Positions 24,863-34,398 of a stretch of 52,597 bases of DNA are shown one piece after another. The position numbers were made by a program, and so were the translations under genes. The stretch comes from Sphingomonadales bacterium. Lineage in GTDB: Bacteria > Pseudomonadota > Alphaproteobacteria > SMXS01. The stretch spans positions 1-52,597 of the forward strand of contig JALHLV010000025.1 of the NCBI GenBank assembly GCA_022844405.1, in the 5' to 3' direction. Numbering within the stretch: the first letter of the stretch is position 1; each line of letters begins with the position of its first letter. The notes under the pieces are model-generated. The model ran no database searches. It saw only the letters and a list, made by a program, of their open reading frames with translations, and had not been told where the DNA came from.

Positions 24863-25356
24863 CCCTCTCGCTGGTGGTCGCGATGGCGGCGAACCGGGTG
24901 ATCGGCCATGCGGGAGGCATGCCGTGGCGGCTCCCCGGCGAACAGAAATACTTCAAGGCCGTCACCATGGGAAAACCCATGATCATGGGCCGCAAGACCT
25001 ATGAATCGATCGGCCGTCCGCTGCCGGGCCGGGCCAACATCGTGGTGACCCGCACCGGCGAGGTGAACGGCGAGGGCATCACGGTGACCCGCGATTTTCA
25101 CGACGCGGTGAAGCTGGCCCGCGCCATCGCGGCCGGCAACGAGACCGACGAGATCATGGTGATCGGCGGCGGCGACATCTACGCGCAGGCATTGCCGCTG
25201 GCCGACCGCATCTACCTCACCGAAATCCACGCCGACTTCGACGGCGACACGGTCTTTCCGGTGCTCGGCGACCGGTGGCGCGAGGTCTCGCGCACACCGG
25301 GAACACCGCCGGAAGGCGGCCCGGCCTATGATTTCGTGGTGCTGGAACGGGGTTGA
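24859..25356 (+). CDS. folA: dihydrofolate reductase
   Basis: DHFR regenerates tetrahydrofolate with NADPH after the ThyA reaction. The 165-residue product begins [20 protein letters not shown] and has [36 protein letters not shown] and the NADPH-binding [20 protein letters not shown]. The length matches bacterial type I enzymes. Its ATG overlaps the thyA stop. A perfect hairpin lies about 27 bases after the stop. Confidence 0.96.
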   Translation: MTLSLVVAMAANRVIGHAGGMPWRLPGEQKYFKAVTMGKPMIMGRKTYESIGRPLPGRANIVVTRTGEVNGEGITVTRDFHDAVKLARAIAAGNETDEIMVIGGGDIYAQALPLADRIYLTEIHADFDGDTVFPVLGDRWREVSRTPGTPPEGGPAYDFVVLERG

Positions 25357-25382
25357 GGCGTACCTGCCTCTGACACAAACCA

Positions 25383-25412
25383 TTGTCATCCCGACTTTCG
25401 TCGGGATGACAA
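25383..25412. repeat. perfect palindromic hairpin between convergent genes
   Basis: TTGTCATCCCGAC (25383-25395), loop TTTC, and GTCGGGATGACAA (25400-25412) form 13 perfect pairs. It lies between folA and the convergent mrp gene. There is no T-run, so it is a weak intrinsic terminator at best; the TCATCCCGA core is a common interspersed palindrome of alphaproteobacterial genomes. It may end transcription in both directions. Confidence 0.8.
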
Positions 25413-25437
25413 GGATAATGGTTCGAAAGCTAACGGG

Positions 25438-26529
25438 TCAGGTGAACGAGATGCTCGGCCCGCGCCGCGCTCCGGCGCCGATCTTGGCCGCGACCTTGCT
25501 GGCGATCTCCATGTAGGCTTTCGCGTGCGGGCCGGTCGGGTCCTTGACCACGATGGGCGTGCCGGCGTCCGAGGTTTCGCGGATCGCCATGTGCAGCGGG
25601 ATCTCGCCGAGGAAATCGACGCCCAGCCTGGCGGCTTCGTCGCGGGCGCCGCCGTGGCCGAAGATGTGGGATTCGTGGCCGCAGTTCGGGCAGATGAATG
25701 TGCTCATGTTCTCGATGATGCCGAGCGTCGGCACCTTCACCTTCTCGAACATGGCGAGGCCGCGGCGCGCGTCGAGCAGCGCCAGGTCCTGCGGCGTCGA
25801 GACGATCACCGCGCCGGTCAGCGGCACCCGTTGCGCGATCGTGAGCTGGGCGTCGCCGGTGCCCGGCGGCAGGTCGAGGACCAGCACGTCGAGTTCGCCC
25901 CAGGCCACGTCGCCCAGCATCTGGCTGATGGCGCTGACCACCATGGGGCCGCGCCAGATCATCGCCGTCTGCTCGTCAACCATGAAGCCCATGGACATGC
26001 ATTTCAGGCCGTAATTCTCCATCGGCAGCAGTACCTTGCCCTCGGTCCTGGGCCGGCCGGTCAGGCCCATGAGCCGCGGCACGGACGGGCCGTAGATGTC
26101 GGTGTCGAGCAGACCCACCTCGAGGCCCAGCGCCTTCAGCGCCAGCGCCAGGTTCACGGCGGTGGTCGACTTGCCGACGCCGCCCTTGCCGCTCGCCACC
26201 GCGACGATGGCCTTGACCTTGCCGATGCCCTCGCCCTTTTGCGGGGCGTCGAGCGGCGCGGGCTTCTGGCGGTCCTCGCCGCGCTCGGCGGTCAGCACGG
26301 CGGTGACGCCGGCCACACCGGGAAGGGCGGCGACGGCCTTTTCCGCGGCCTGGCGCAGCGGCTCCTGCTCGGGGCCTTCGCCCGGCCGGACGGCGAGCGC
26401 GAAGCGCACGCGGCCGTCCTGGACATGCACGCCCTGGACGCGACCGTCGCTGACGATGTCCCGGCCGCTGGCCGGGTCGACGACGCCGGACAGCGCCTTG
26501 ATGATCTCGGATTCCGTGACGTTGGGCAT
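25438..26529 (-). CDS. Mrp/ApbC iron-sulfur carrier P-loop ATPase
   Basis: A cytoplasmic ATPase of the Mrp/NBP35 family that carries [4Fe-4S] clusters to target enzymes. The 363-residue protein has an N-terminal DUF59-type domain (VTESEIIKALSGVVDPASGR), the deviant Walker A VASGKGGVGKSTTAVNLA, and a CxxC motif (FICPNCGHE) that binds the bridging cluster. The C-terminal part has GRPRTEGK, MGFMVDEQTAMIWRGPMV and LDLPPGTGDAQLT. It stands alone, convergent with folA and divergent from hflK. Confidence 0.92.
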   Translation of the reverse strand: MPNVTESEIIKALSGVVDPASGRDIVSDGRVQGVHVQDGRVRFALAVRPGEGPEQEPLRQAAEKAVAALPGVAGVTAVLTAERGEDRQKPAPLDAPQKGEGIGKVKAIVAVASGKGGVGKSTTAVNLALALKALGLEVGLLDTDIYGPSVPRLMGLTGRPRTEGKVLLPMENYGLKCMSMGFMVDEQTAMIWRGPMVVSAISQMLGDVAWGELDVLVLDLPPGTGDAQLTIAQRVPLTGAVIVSTPQDLALLDARRGLAMFEKVKVPTLGIIENMSTFICPNCGHESHIFGHGGARDEAARLGVDFLGEIPLHMAIRETSDAGTPIVVKDPTGPHAKAYMEIASKVAAKIGAGARRGPSISFT

Positions 26530-26576
26530 GCGTGGGCTCTCCGGAAGGCCGCTTGATATAGAACGTTACGAGGAAG

Positions 26577-26605
26577 TTGATAAGAGGTTCTGGTCTACCG
26601 ATACT
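26577..26605 (+). promoter_or_regulatory. candidate promoter for hflK-hflC-degP
   Basis: TTGATA (26577-26582) and GATACT (26600-26605) have a 17-base spacer in the gap upstream of hflK. No convincing heat-shock sigma-32 promoter was found, though these genes are often stress-induced. Activity is inferred. Confidence 0.4.
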
Positions 26606-26680
26606 CCCTTCCTATATAGAGGGTCATCAAGCGCCCCCGGATTGTGCGGGGCCAACCACCTGACGGAGGACGATCCGCCG

Positions 26681-27790
26681 ATGCCTTGGCAGAACAATCC
26701 CGGTGGCGGCGGCGGCAACAGGGGTCCCTGGGGCCAGGGACCGCGCCCGACTGGACCGACCCCCCCAAATCTCGACGAGCTCCTGCGCCGCGGCCAGGAC
26801 CGGATGAAGAGCATCTTTCCCGCCGGCGGCGGCGGGTTCGGCGGCAGGCGCGGCATCCTGATCGGCCTGGGTGTGCTGTTCGCCATCTGGATCATAAACG
26901 GAGCGTTCGTGGTCAAACCGGGCGAGCAGGGCACCGTGCTGGTCTTCGGCGCCTGGGACGGGGTGCCGAAGGGCGAAGGCTGGCATTGGGCGCCGCCCGC
27001 GCCGATCGGCGAGGTGATCAAGCTGCGGGTGCAGGAGGTCCGGCGGCTGGAGATCGGCTTCACCACGCCCGACAACGCACAGGGCGCGGTCGCCGAAACC
27101 AACCGGCCCACCGAGAGCCTGATGCTGACGGGCGACGAGAACATCATCGACGTGGATTTCGAGGTATTCTGGCGCATCGACAACGCCGGCAAGTACTTGT
27201 TCAACATCCAGGACCAGGTCGACACGGTAAAGGCCGTGGGTGAAAGCGCCATGCGCGAGATCATCGGCCGGCGCCCGCTGGAATCGGCGCTGACCAAGGG
27301 CCGGCTCGAGGTCGAGCAGGAAACCCTGGAGCTGATGCAGCGGACGCTGAATTCCTATGACGCGGGCGTGCTGATCACCGATGTGAAGCTGCGCAAGGCG
27401 GACACGCCCGCCGAAGTCATCGACGACTTCCGCGACGTGCAGGCGGCCGGCGCCGACCGTGAAGCCAGGATCAACGAGGCGCAGAAGTACCGCGCCGAGA
27501 TCATCCCGGAAGCGCGCGGCCAGGCGGCCCAAATCGTCCAGCAGGCCGAGGCGTACAAAGCCGAGGTGGTCGCCCGGTCCCAGGGCGAGGCGGCGCGGTT
27601 CTCCTCGGTCTACGAGCAGTACAGACAGTCCGCCGACGTGACCAAGAAGCGCATGTACATCGAGACCATGGAGCAGGTGCTGCGCAACGTGAACAAGATC
27701 ATCATCGACAACAAGGGCGGTGTGGTGCCGTATCTGCCGCTGCCCGAGGTGCAGAAGCGGCAGACGCCGCAGTCGGGGACTCCGCAATGA
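26681..27790 (+). CDS. hflK: FtsH protease modulator HflK
   Basis: HflK is a membrane SPFH-domain protein that with HflC forms a complex around FtsH. The 369-residue protein has a Gly/Pro-rich N-terminus (NNPGGGGGNRGPWGQGPRP), one membrane helix (GILIGLGVLFAIWIING), the SPFH domain (VVKPGEQGTVLVFGAW) and a long charged helix (QAAQIVQQAEAYKAEVVARS). ATG 26681 follows GGAGGA at 26665-26670. An open frame extends upstream to 26096 in the antisense of mrp and is not coding. The stop overlaps hflC as ATGA. Confidence 0.95.
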   Translation: MPWQNNPGGGGGNRGPWGQGPRPTGPTPPNLDELLRRGQDRMKSIFPAGGGGFGGRRGILIGLGVLFAIWIINGAFVVKPGEQGTVLVFGAWDGVPKGEGWHWAPPAPIGEVIKLRVQEVRRLEIGFTTPDNAQGAVAETNRPTESLMLTGDENIIDVDFEVFWRIDNAGKYLFNIQDQVDTVKAVGESAMREIIGRRPLESALTKGRLEVEQETLELMQRTLNSYDAGVLITDVKLRKADTPAEVIDDFRDVQAAGADREARINEAQKYRAEIIPEARGQAAQIVQQAEAYKAEVVARSQGEAARFSSVYEQYRQSADVTKKRMYIETMEQVLRNVNKIIIDNKGGVVPYLPLPEVQKRQTPQSGTPQ

Positions 27791-28662
27791 ACAGGAAATG
27801 GGCCGTTCCCGCCATCGTCGCCGCAGGCGTCGCGATCTTCTTGCTGTTCACGTCGGTCTACACCGTCAGCGTCACCCAGCAGGTCATCGTACTGCGGCTG
27901 TCCAGCTTCGATCGCACGGTGCAGGAGCCGGGCCTGCACCTGAAGCTGCCGCTGTTCGAGGATGTGATCTACATGGACAAGCGTATCCTCGCGCTCGATC
28001 TGCCGCCCCAGGAGGTGATCGCCTCCGACGAGAAGCGTCTGGTGGTCGATGCCATGGTGCGCTTTCAGATCGAGGACCCACTCCAGTTCTACAAGACCGT
28101 CCAGGGCGATGAGAGCACCGCTCGTGCCCGTATCACCACCACCACGGTCTCGAACCTGCGGCGCGTGCTCGGCAGCGAGGCGTTCAACACCCTGCTGACC
28201 GGCCAGCGCAGCAAGCTGATGAACCAGATCCGCGACTTGGTCGGCGAGGATGCCAAGCGTCTTGGCGTGAAGATCGTCGATGTGCGGCTCAAGCGCGCCG
28301 ACCTGCCGCCCGAGATCAGCGCGGCGATCTACACCCGCATGCAGAAGGAATACAACCAGCAGGCCGCCGGCCGCCGCGCCAGCGGTCTCGAGGAGGCCCA
28401 GCGCATGCGCGCCGACGCCGACCGCGAGAAGGCCGTCATCCTGGCCGAAGCCAACAAACAGTCGCAGATCCTGCGCGGCGAGGGCGACGGCGAGGCGGTG
28501 AAGACCTTCGCGGAGTCGTTCGGCAAGGACGTGAACTTCTTCGAGTTCTACCGCTCCATGCAGGCCTACCGCGACACCATCGGCAAGGAAGATACGGTGA
28601 TCCTTTCGCCCGACAGCGAGTTCTTCAAGTACTTCCGCGACATCAATTCGGGCGGCCGCTAG
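27787..28662 (+). CDS. hflC: FtsH protease modulator HflC
   Basis: HflC is the partner of HflK in the membrane complex that restrains FtsH proteolysis. The 291-residue protein has an N-terminal membrane anchor (AIVAAGVAIFLLFTSVYTVS), the SPFH region (QQVIVLRLSSFDRTVQEPGL) and a charged helical region (YNQQAAGRRASGLEEAQRMR), ending in the HflC-type DSEFFKYFRDINSGGR. It overlaps hflK by four bases and is followed by the small DUF2065 gene 11 bases later. Confidence 0.95.
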   Translation: MNRKWAVPAIVAAGVAIFLLFTSVYTVSVTQQVIVLRLSSFDRTVQEPGLHLKLPLFEDVIYMDKRILALDLPPQEVIASDEKRLVVDAMVRFQIEDPLQFYKTVQGDESTARARITTTTVSNLRRVLGSEAFNTLLTGQRSKLMNQIRDLVGEDAKRLGVKIVDVRLKRADLPPEISAAIYTRMQKEYNQQAAGRRASGLEEAQRMRADADREKAVILAEANKQSQILRGEGDGEAVKTFAESFGKDVNFFEFYRSMQAYRDTIGKEDTVILSPDSEFFKYFRDINSGGR

Positions 28663-28673
28663 CGCCGCGCTCG

Positions 28674-28862
28674 ATGTTGCAGGACCTGTGGGTAGCGTTC
28701 GGTCTGGTGCTGGTATTGGAGGGCATCCTCTACGCGCTGGCGCCGGGCGCCATGCGCCGGATGCTCGACACGGTGCTGCGCCAGCCCGAGCAGACCATCC
28801 GGATGACCGGCCTCGCCGCCGCCGTCGCCGGGCTGGTTGTGGTGCTGCTGGCGCGAGGGTAA
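28674..28862 (+). CDS. DUF2065 small membrane protein
   Basis: A 62-residue protein with two membrane helices (DLWVAFGLVLVLEGILYALA and AAAVAGLVVVLLARG) separated by a basic turn (PGAMRRMLDTVLRQPEQTIR). This is the DUF2065 family pattern, regularly found beside hflK-hflC and degP. Its role is unknown; the position suggests a part in membrane protein quality control. Confidence 0.85.
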   Translation: MLQDLWVAFGLVLVLEGILYALAPGAMRRMLDTVLRQPEQTIRMTGLAAAVAGLVVVLLARG

Positions 28863-29028
28863 GGTGCGTGCCGATGCGATCCCCACATCCTGGCCGCGCG
28901 GTTTCTTGAAAGCGGCGGCCTTGGCCCTTAACTTCTCCCATGCCCCAGACTGGCGGGCGCAGCGCGGCGAAGGCCAATAGCCGTTGAGGGGTCCCCTCTC
29001 GCCAGGTCCACTGATAAGGAGCGGCTTC

Positions 29029-30573
29029 GTGAGCCCAACAGACCATATGCCGGAAGCCCGTTTGTTCCGGAACATCAGCGTACTCAAGGGAGTCCAGGCG
29101 GTCGCCGTGGCCGCGTTGCTGGCTGCGGCGTCGATCGCCGCGCCGGCCGCGGCAAAGCCGGTACCCGACGGCTTCGCCGACCTGGTCGAGAAGGTGATGC
29201 CGTCGGTGGTGAACATCTCGACCACCCAGGAAGTGGGCGGCACCGACGCCACGGCCGGTGACGAGGAGAGCGAACAGCAGCTGCCGCCCGGCATTCCAGA
29301 CTTCTTCCGCGACTTCTTCGAGAACCGCAAGATTCCGCCGCAGGAAGCCCATGCCATGGGCTCGGGCTTCATCATCGACCCGGCCGGCCTGGTCATCACC
29401 AACAACCATGTGGTCGACAACGCCGACAAGGTGGTGGTGATCCTCAACGACGGCACCGAGCTCGACGCCGAGGTGCTGGGCCGCGACCGCCGCACCGACA
29501 TCGCCGTGCTCAGGGTCAAGCCGACCAAGCCGCTGCAGGCGGTGCAGTTCGGCGACTCCGACACCCTACGGGTAGGCGAATGGGTCATCGCGGTGGGTAA
29601 CCCTTACGGCCTTGGCGGCACCGTCACCTCGGGCATCGTCTCGGCCATCGACCGCGACATCAATGCCGGCCCCTATGACGATTTCATCCAGACCGACGCG
29701 GCCATCAACCAGGGCAACTCGGGCGGCCCGCTGTTCGACATGGACGGCAAGGTGATCGGCGTCAACAGCGTCATCTACTCGCGGACCGGCGGCAATGTGG
29801 GCATCGGCTTCTCGATCCCGTCCCAGCTGGTGCAGCGGGTGGTGGAAGATCTGCGCAAGCACGGCCAGGTGCAGCGCGGCTGGCTCGGCGTCGGCATCCA
29901 GCCGGTCGACCAGGCCATCGCCGACAGCATCGGCCTGAAGACGCCCAAGGGCGCCATGGTGACCAACGTGGTCGAGGGCGACCCGGCCGACAAGGCCGGC
30001 GTCAAGAGCGGCGACGTGATCGTCGAGTTCGACGGCAAGGACATTGCCGACACCCGCGCCCTGCTGCGCGCGGTGGCCGACGCGTCCGCGGGCCGCAAGG
30101 CGCCGCTGGTGGTCTGGCGCGACGGGGCGAAGAAGACGCTCTACGTCCAGGTGGGCCAGATGAAGCCCGACGACGAGGCGCCCGCCGCCGAGGCAACCGG
30201 CGCCAAGAAGAAGGAGCCCGCGCCCGTGGTCACCGGAACGGTCGAGGCGCTCGGCCTGACCATGGCGGCGATCAACGACGAGACCCGCAAGCAGATGCAG
30301 CTTCCGGACAAGGCGACCGGCGTGGTGATCACCAAGGTCGACCGGATGAGCGAGGCGGCGCAGAAGGAGATCAAGCGCGGCGACATCATCGCCCGCATCG
30401 GCGACAAGGAGATCAGGTCTCCCGCCGAGGCAAAGGCGGCGATCGACGCCGAGAAGAAGTCCGGCCGCGCCACCATCCTGCTGCGTATCCGCCGCGGCGA
30501 CAACTTCCTGTTCGTCGCCCTCAAAGCGAACCCGGAGAAGAAGATCGAGAAGAAGAAGCCGGCCGGCGAATAG
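29029..30573 (+). CDS. periplasmic serine protease DegP/Do (HtrA)
   Basis: DegP-type proteases degrade or refold damaged periplasmic proteins. The 514-residue product has a signal peptide (VAVAALLAAASIAAPAAAKP), then the trypsin-like domain with His in ITNNHVVDNAD, Asp in DRRTDIAVLRV and Ser in NQGNSGGPLFDMDG, then two PDZ domains (RGWLGVGIQPVDQAIADSIG and the region after GTVEALGLTM). GTG 29029 has AAGGAG seven bases upstream and is preferred over ATG 29047 and over the upstream TTG at 28984. A strong terminator follows. Confidence 0.94.
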   Translation: MSPTDHMPEARLFRNISVLKGVQAVAVAALLAAASIAAPAAAKPVPDGFADLVEKVMPSVVNISTTQEVGGTDATAGDEESEQQLPPGIPDFFRDFFENRKIPPQEAHAMGSGFIIDPAGLVITNNHVVDNADKVVVILNDGTELDAEVLGRDRRTDIAVLRVKPTKPLQAVQFGDSDTLRVGEWVIAVGNPYGLGGTVTSGIVSAIDRDINAGPYDDFIQTDAAINQGNSGGPLFDMDGKVIGVNSVIYSRTGGNVGIGFSIPSQLVQRVVEDLRKHGQVQRGWLGVGIQPVDQAIADSIGLKTPKGAMVTNVVEGDPADKAGVKSGDVIVEFDGKDIADTRALLRAVADASAGRKAPLVVWRDGAKKTLYVQVGQMKPDDEAPAAEATGAKKKEPAPVVTGTVEALGLTMAAINDETRKQMQLPDKATGVVITKVDRMSEAAQKEIKRGDIIARIGDKEIRSPAEAKAAIDAEKKSGRATILLRIRRGDNFLFVALKANPEKKIEKKKPAGE

Positions 30574-30594
30574 ACCCGGCATCGGCAAGGATCG

Positions 30595-30624
30595 AGGGCG
30601 GCCCGACGACGGGCCGCCCTTTTT
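30595..30624 (+). terminator. intrinsic terminator after degP
   Basis: Arms AGGGCGGCCCG (30595-30605) and CGGGCCGCCCT (30610-30620) with loop ACGA pair perfectly over 11 bp and run into TTTT. It ends the hflK-hflC-DUF2065-degP unit 22 bases after the degP stop. Confidence 0.9.
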
Positions 30625-30666
30625 CGTTCGGTCCATCCGGGTTTCGCCGACGAGCCGCTTTCGCGG

Positions 30667-30780
30667 CCACCCTCATCCGGCGCTTCGCGCCACCTTCTCC
30701 CCGGCGGGGAGAAGGGATTTTCCATGCCGTTGCTCCGGCCAAACCCCTCGCCCCAACGGGGAGAGGTTAGGGTGAGGGGG
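30667..30780. repeat. interspersed REP-like palindromic repeat
   Basis: The segment begins CCACCCTCATCCGG and ends TTAGGGTGAGGGGG, so the ends are partly inverted. Inside are two palindromes, CCTTCTCCCC/GGGGAGAAGG and CCCCTCGCCCC/GGGGAGAGG. The pattern is a known type of intergenic repeat in proteobacteria. It fills most of the gap between degP and the convergent subtilase gene and holds no gene. Confidence 0.7.
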
Positions 30781-30835
30781 ACCGCGAAGCGGTTCCTTGG
30801 ATGATCTGGTTGAGCAGCGTACCCGTCCGCTTCCT

Positions 30836-33196
30836 CTAGAACCTCACATCCGCCTGCAGCATCAGCAGCAAGGCGTCCGCCGCGGTGGCGACGTGATTGG
30901 GGTGCATGCGGTAGATCAGGTTGGTCTGCACGCTGAGCGGGCCGCCGTTCCAGAAGCCGTGGCTCAGCTCCACGTCGATCTCGCGGCCGGTCGGCGCCAG
31001 GTTCAGGGTGCGGCGGTCGTAAATGATGCTGTCGTTGATGAAGTCGCGGCCGGTGGCCACGTCGAGCGTGGCGCGGCCGCTTTCGACCCGCAGCGGCTGG
31101 GAGATGGCGAAGCCCAGCACATGCCCGTCGAGCGGCGTCCGCCAGACCGCGCCGACGCTGTAGGACGAGGTCTCGATCCCCGACCAGGAATGCAGCAGGG
31201 CGCTGCCGTGCTCGGACACGCCGGTCCAGCCCCGGCTGGCGTTGGCGACCAGCGTCAGATCGCCTAGCCGATAGGCCGCGCTGAGGGTGACGAAGCGGGT
31301 GGTGGCGCCCTCGATGCCGTCGAACGCGCCGGTGGCGACGGTGTCGAGCATGCTGCCGCGCTCGTGGAGCGCGCCGAGCTGGGCGCCCAGCACGACGCTG
31401 TCGCCGACGGCGCGGTTGACCTGGACGGCGGCGAATGCGCGGCCGACCGGCTCGGCGCCCTCGAACGGCTCGAACCGCGCCGAGCCTGCGGCGAAGCCGA
31501 TGGTGGTGCGGCGGTCGAACTGGTGCAGCAGCGCCACGCCGGTGCCGTCCTGGGCGAAGCGCATATAGGCGCCGCCGGCGTCGACCGAGCGCAGGATGCC
31601 GGTCTCCGGCGCGGCGTCGAAGGTGTTGGCGAAGGCCGCGCCGTGGGTCACGCCCACCGATGTATCCGCACTCAGCGCATGGACGAAGCTGAACGACAGG
31701 TTCTCGAAGCCGCGGTCCTGCGCCAGGTTCGGGAACAAGGCCTGCTCGTCGAGCGCGCCCCATTCGTCGGTGAACGACATCTGGAACGCGCCGATCCCCG
31801 GCACGAAGCCGCTGGTACCCCGGCGATAGACGCTGCTCCGGGCGAACGAGGCCAGGTCGAACCGGCTGTCGGACACCTGGACGAAGCTGCCGGTCAGATC
31901 GGCCACATAGGTCCGGTCGTATTTGTCGGTGACGATGCCGGACCGCAGCAGCGACGCGGCGGCCTGGTCGCCGACCACGGCGTCGCCGAAGGCCGTGCCC
32001 ATCAACACGGTGCTGCCGCTCGCTGAAACGCTGCCGCCGAAGGTGGGCACCGACAATGCTCCCTGCGGCGCCAGCGCGGCCGCCAGGTCCACGAGGCCCC
32101 GGCCGTAGATCGCATCGACGCCAGCGAGGCCCAGGTCGTCGGCGGTCTCGAGCAGGATCTGGACCACCTGGGCGCCGCTCAAGTTGGGGAACTTGTCGAG
32201 CAGCAGCGCGGCGGCGCCCGCCACCATGGGAGCCGAGAACGACGTGCCGCTGACGATGGTGGTCGTACTGCCCGTGTCGGTGGTGCGCACGTTGACGCCG
32301 GGCGCGAGCAGGAACACGTCCTGCGTCGTGCCGGCCCGGTCGCTGAACGACGCGATCCCGTCGCCGATGGTGCTGGCGCCGGCGATGATGCCCAGGCCTT
32401 TCGCATCCGCGCTGGCGGCGAACTGGCTCGATGCGTCCGGCAGGGAACTGCCGTCGTTGCCGGCGGCGAACACCATGATCACCCCGGCGTCGGCGGCGCG
32501 CCGCAAGGCTGCCAGCAGAGAGCCGGCCGGCGGGCTGTCGCCGGCCTGCGAGAAGTTGATGACCCTGGCGCCGCTGTCGACCGCGTAGTTGATCGCGGCG
32601 GCCAGATTGATGCTGTTGAAGTTGCAGCTTGGGTTACAGCTTCCGGGCGTGTCGGCGCGCACCATCAGCAGCGTGGCGTCGAACGCCACGCCGTGGATGC
32701 CGACGCCGTTCTTCTCGGCGGCGATCAGCCCGGACACTTCGGTGCCATGCATGGATTCGGGCGAGAGGAGATTCCGGCTGGCGACAATGTCCTTGCTCAG
32801 CGGCGACAGGTTGGCGTCGAACTCGGGATGAGTGGGGTCGATGCCGCTGTCCACGACACCGACGACGATGCCGCCGCCGTCCAGGCCGTCATCATAGGCG
32901 GCAAGCGCATTGATGCTGCCCAGACCGTAGTTGAGCCGGTACTCGCTGGTGTCGAACGGGCTGGTCGGCGTCGGGGTGGGCGCCGGAGTCGGAGTCGGAG
33001 TCGGGGTGGGCGTCGGTGCCGGTGTCGGTGTCGGGGTCGGCGCGGGTGTCGGCGTTGGCGCCGGGGTAGGCGTCGGCGTGGGTACAGGTGTGGGCGTCGG
33101 TGGGTTGGTCACGGGGCCGCTGCCACCGCCGCAGGCCACCAGGCCGGCGACCACGGGCGCCATCAACCCCAAGCGGAACTTGCGGAATTCGATCAC
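30836..33196 (-). CDS. lipoprotein subtilisin-like autotransporter (S8 peptidase)
   Basis: A predicted surface serine protease of 786 residues. From GTG 33196 the N-terminus is a lipoprotein signal with lipobox LVAC and Cys22. A Pro/Thr/Ala linker of about 50 residues (30-80) follows, then the S8 domain with Asp116 (VVDSGID), His150 (MHGTEVSG) and Ser319 (GTSFSAPM). The C-terminal half (from about residue 480) has beta-strand patterns of an outer-membrane barrel and ends in Phe (QADVRF). Neisserial NalP and Bordetella SphB1 share this combination of lipidated S8 passenger and barrel. A GAGGGGG site precedes the GTG; the open frame to 33295 is not needed. Confidence 0.82.
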   Translation of the reverse strand: MIEFRKFRLGLMAPVVAGLVACGGGSGPVTNPPTPTPVPTPTPTPAPTPTPAPTPTPTPAPTPTPTPTPTPAPTPTPTSPFDTSEYRLNYGLGSINALAAYDDGLDGGGIVVGVVDSGIDPTHPEFDANLSPLSKDIVASRNLLSPESMHGTEVSGLIAAEKNGVGIHGVAFDATLLMVRADTPGSCNPSCNFNSINLAAAINYAVDSGARVINFSQAGDSPPAGSLLAALRRAADAGVIMVFAAGNDGSSLPDASSQFAASADAKGLGIIAGASTIGDGIASFSDRAGTTQDVFLLAPGVNVRTTDTGSTTTIVSGTSFSAPMVAGAAALLLDKFPNLSGAQVVQILLETADDLGLAGVDAIYGRGLVDLAAALAPQGALSVPTFGGSVSASGSTVLMGTAFGDAVVGDQAAASLLRSGIVTDKYDRTYVADLTGSFVQVSDSRFDLASFARSSVYRRGTSGFVPGIGAFQMSFTDEWGALDEQALFPNLAQDRGFENLSFSFVHALSADTSVGVTHGAAFANTFDAAPETGILRSVDAGGAYMRFAQDGTGVALLHQFDRRTTIGFAAGSARFEPFEGAEPVGRAFAAVQVNRAVGDSVVLGAQLGALHERGSMLDTVATGAFDGIEGATTRFVTLSAAYRLGDLTLVANASRGWTGVSEHGSALLHSWSGIETSSYSVGAVWRTPLDGHVLGFAISQPLRVESGRATLDVATGRDFINDSIIYDRRTLNLAPTGREIDVELSHGFWNGGPLSVQTNLIYRMHPNHVATAADALLLMLQADVRF
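32960..33110. repeat. Pro-Thr codon repeat encoding the passenger linker
   Basis: A tract of tandem short repeats (mainly GTCGG and GGCGTCGG units on the plus strand) encodes the PTPTPAPT-type linker of the subtilase lipoprotein. It is coding and in frame. Slippage could change linker length between strains. Confidence 0.8.
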
Positions 33197-33312
33197 GACA
33201 GCCGCCCCCTCGCGACCAGGAAAATACTCAGGCCATCGTCCCCGAAGGCCCTGCGCTTTGCAATGGCGCCGATGGCGGATAGTGTTGCCGGACACGGAAA
33301 AAGGGGGAAGTC

Positions 33313-33771
33313 ATGGCCAAACCGAAATCGAAGGCGCCGGCACTGGCGTCGAAACAGGTTCTCACGCTGGAGATCGCCAGGCTGATGGCGGAAGGGGCCG
33401 AGGCGTTCGCCGCGTCGAAGGGCATGCCGCCGCTGGGCATCGCCATCGTCGACGACGGCGGCAACCTGGTGCTGTTCCACCGCCAGACCGGCATGGTCGA
33501 GGGCGGCGCCCGCTATGCGCGGCTCAAGGCGCAGACCGCCGGCCTGCTCGGCAGCTCGACACGGTTCATCGGTAATCTGGACTACGGCGACCCGGCGCGG
33601 CCGCTGGGCATCGGCGAGGTCGAGCATTTCACCATCACGCCCGGCGGCTTCCCGATCCGCTCCAAATCCGGCCAGCTTCTCGGCGGCATCGGCGTCTCCG
33701 GCGCCGCCGCCGAGGACGACGAAGCCGCAGCCCAGGCCGGCATCGCGGCGGTGAAGAAATATCTGGGGTAA
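33313..33771 (+). CDS. GlcG/HbpS family protein
   Basis: A 152-residue protein of the GlcG/HbpS fold ([60 protein letters not shown]). Some relatives bind heme or small ligands, and others are encoded beside glycolate genes; the role here is unknown. There is no signal peptide. It is divergent from the subtilase gene with a gap of 116 bases and is followed after two bases by the LysE-like gene, so the two are probably co-transcribed. Confidence 0.82.
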   Translation: MAKPKSKAPALASKQVLTLEIARLMAEGAEAFAASKGMPPLGIAIVDDGGNLVLFHRQTGMVEGGARYARLKAQTAGLLGSSTRFIGNLDYGDPARPLGIGEVEHFTITPGGFPIRSKSGQLLGGIGVSGAAAEDDEAAAQAGIAAVKKYLG

Positions 33772-33773
33772 CG

Positions 33774-34391
33774 GTGGTGCCGCTCGAACTTTATCTGGGG
33801 TTCGTCGCGGCCACGGTGATCCTGATGCTGATCCCGGGGCCGAACGTGGCGCTGATCGTTGCCAACAGCGTTGCGCACGGGCCGCGCTATGGCTTACTGA
33901 CGGTCGCGGGCACCGCGTCGGCCATGGTCGTGCAACTCGCGTTGACCGCGCTGGGCATGACCGCTGCCATGGCGGTGCTCGCAGGCTGGTTCGAGTGGCT
34001 GCGTTGGCTGGGCGTAGCGTATCTGGTCTATCTGGGCGTCAAGACCTGGCGCGCCCAGCCGGCCAATCTCGCGGCGTTCGCGCCGCAACCGCGTGCCTGG
34101 CGGGCGATCTATCTGCGCGGCTTCCTGGTATCGCTGACCAACCCGAAAACCTTGCTGTTCTATGGTGCGTTCCTGCCGCAATTTGTCGTGCCTTATGCTG
34201 ATCCGGTGATGCAGATGATGCTGCTGTCGGCCACATTCCTGGTCAGCGCGGTTCTTCTCGACGGCGGCTGGGCGTTGCTCGCGGGACGGCTACGGCCGGT
34301 CCTCGCGGTTCACGGCAAGCTGCGCAATCGGATCTCCGGCGGGTTCCTGTTTGGCGCGGGACTGGGACTGGCGCTCGCCCGCAAACCATAG
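33774..34391 (+). CDS. LysE/RhtB family amino acid exporter
   Basis: A 205-residue membrane protein with about six helices. The first helix ends with the LysE signature IPGPNVALIVANSVAHGPRY, and the central region has the LVSLTNPKTLLFYGAFLPQF motif of RhtB-type exporters. Substrates are usually amino acids or derivatives; none can be assigned here. Two adjacent GTG codons (33774 and 33777) can serve as start. Confidence 0.9.
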   Translation: MVPLELYLGFVAATVILMLIPGPNVALIVANSVAHGPRYGLLTVAGTASAMVVQLALTALGMTAAMAVLAGWFEWLRWLGVAYLVYLGVKTWRAQPANLAAFAPQPRAWRAIYLRGFLVSLTNPKTLLFYGAFLPQFVVPYADPVMQMMLLSATFLVSAVLLDGGWALLAGRLRPVLAVHGKLRNRISGGFLFGAGLGLALARKP

Positions 34392-34398
34392 TGAGAGC

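Noticed and set aside
26530-26680. Heat-shock sigma-32 promoter before hflK
   Set aside because: CTTGAT at about 26552 and TATATA near 26613 are too far apart for a sigma-32 promoter; only the TTGATA/GATACT pair has acceptable spacing.
32960-33110. CRISPR-like array of short repeats
   Set aside because: The repeats are 5-8 bases, have no spacers and encode the Pro/Thr linker of the subtilase protein in frame.
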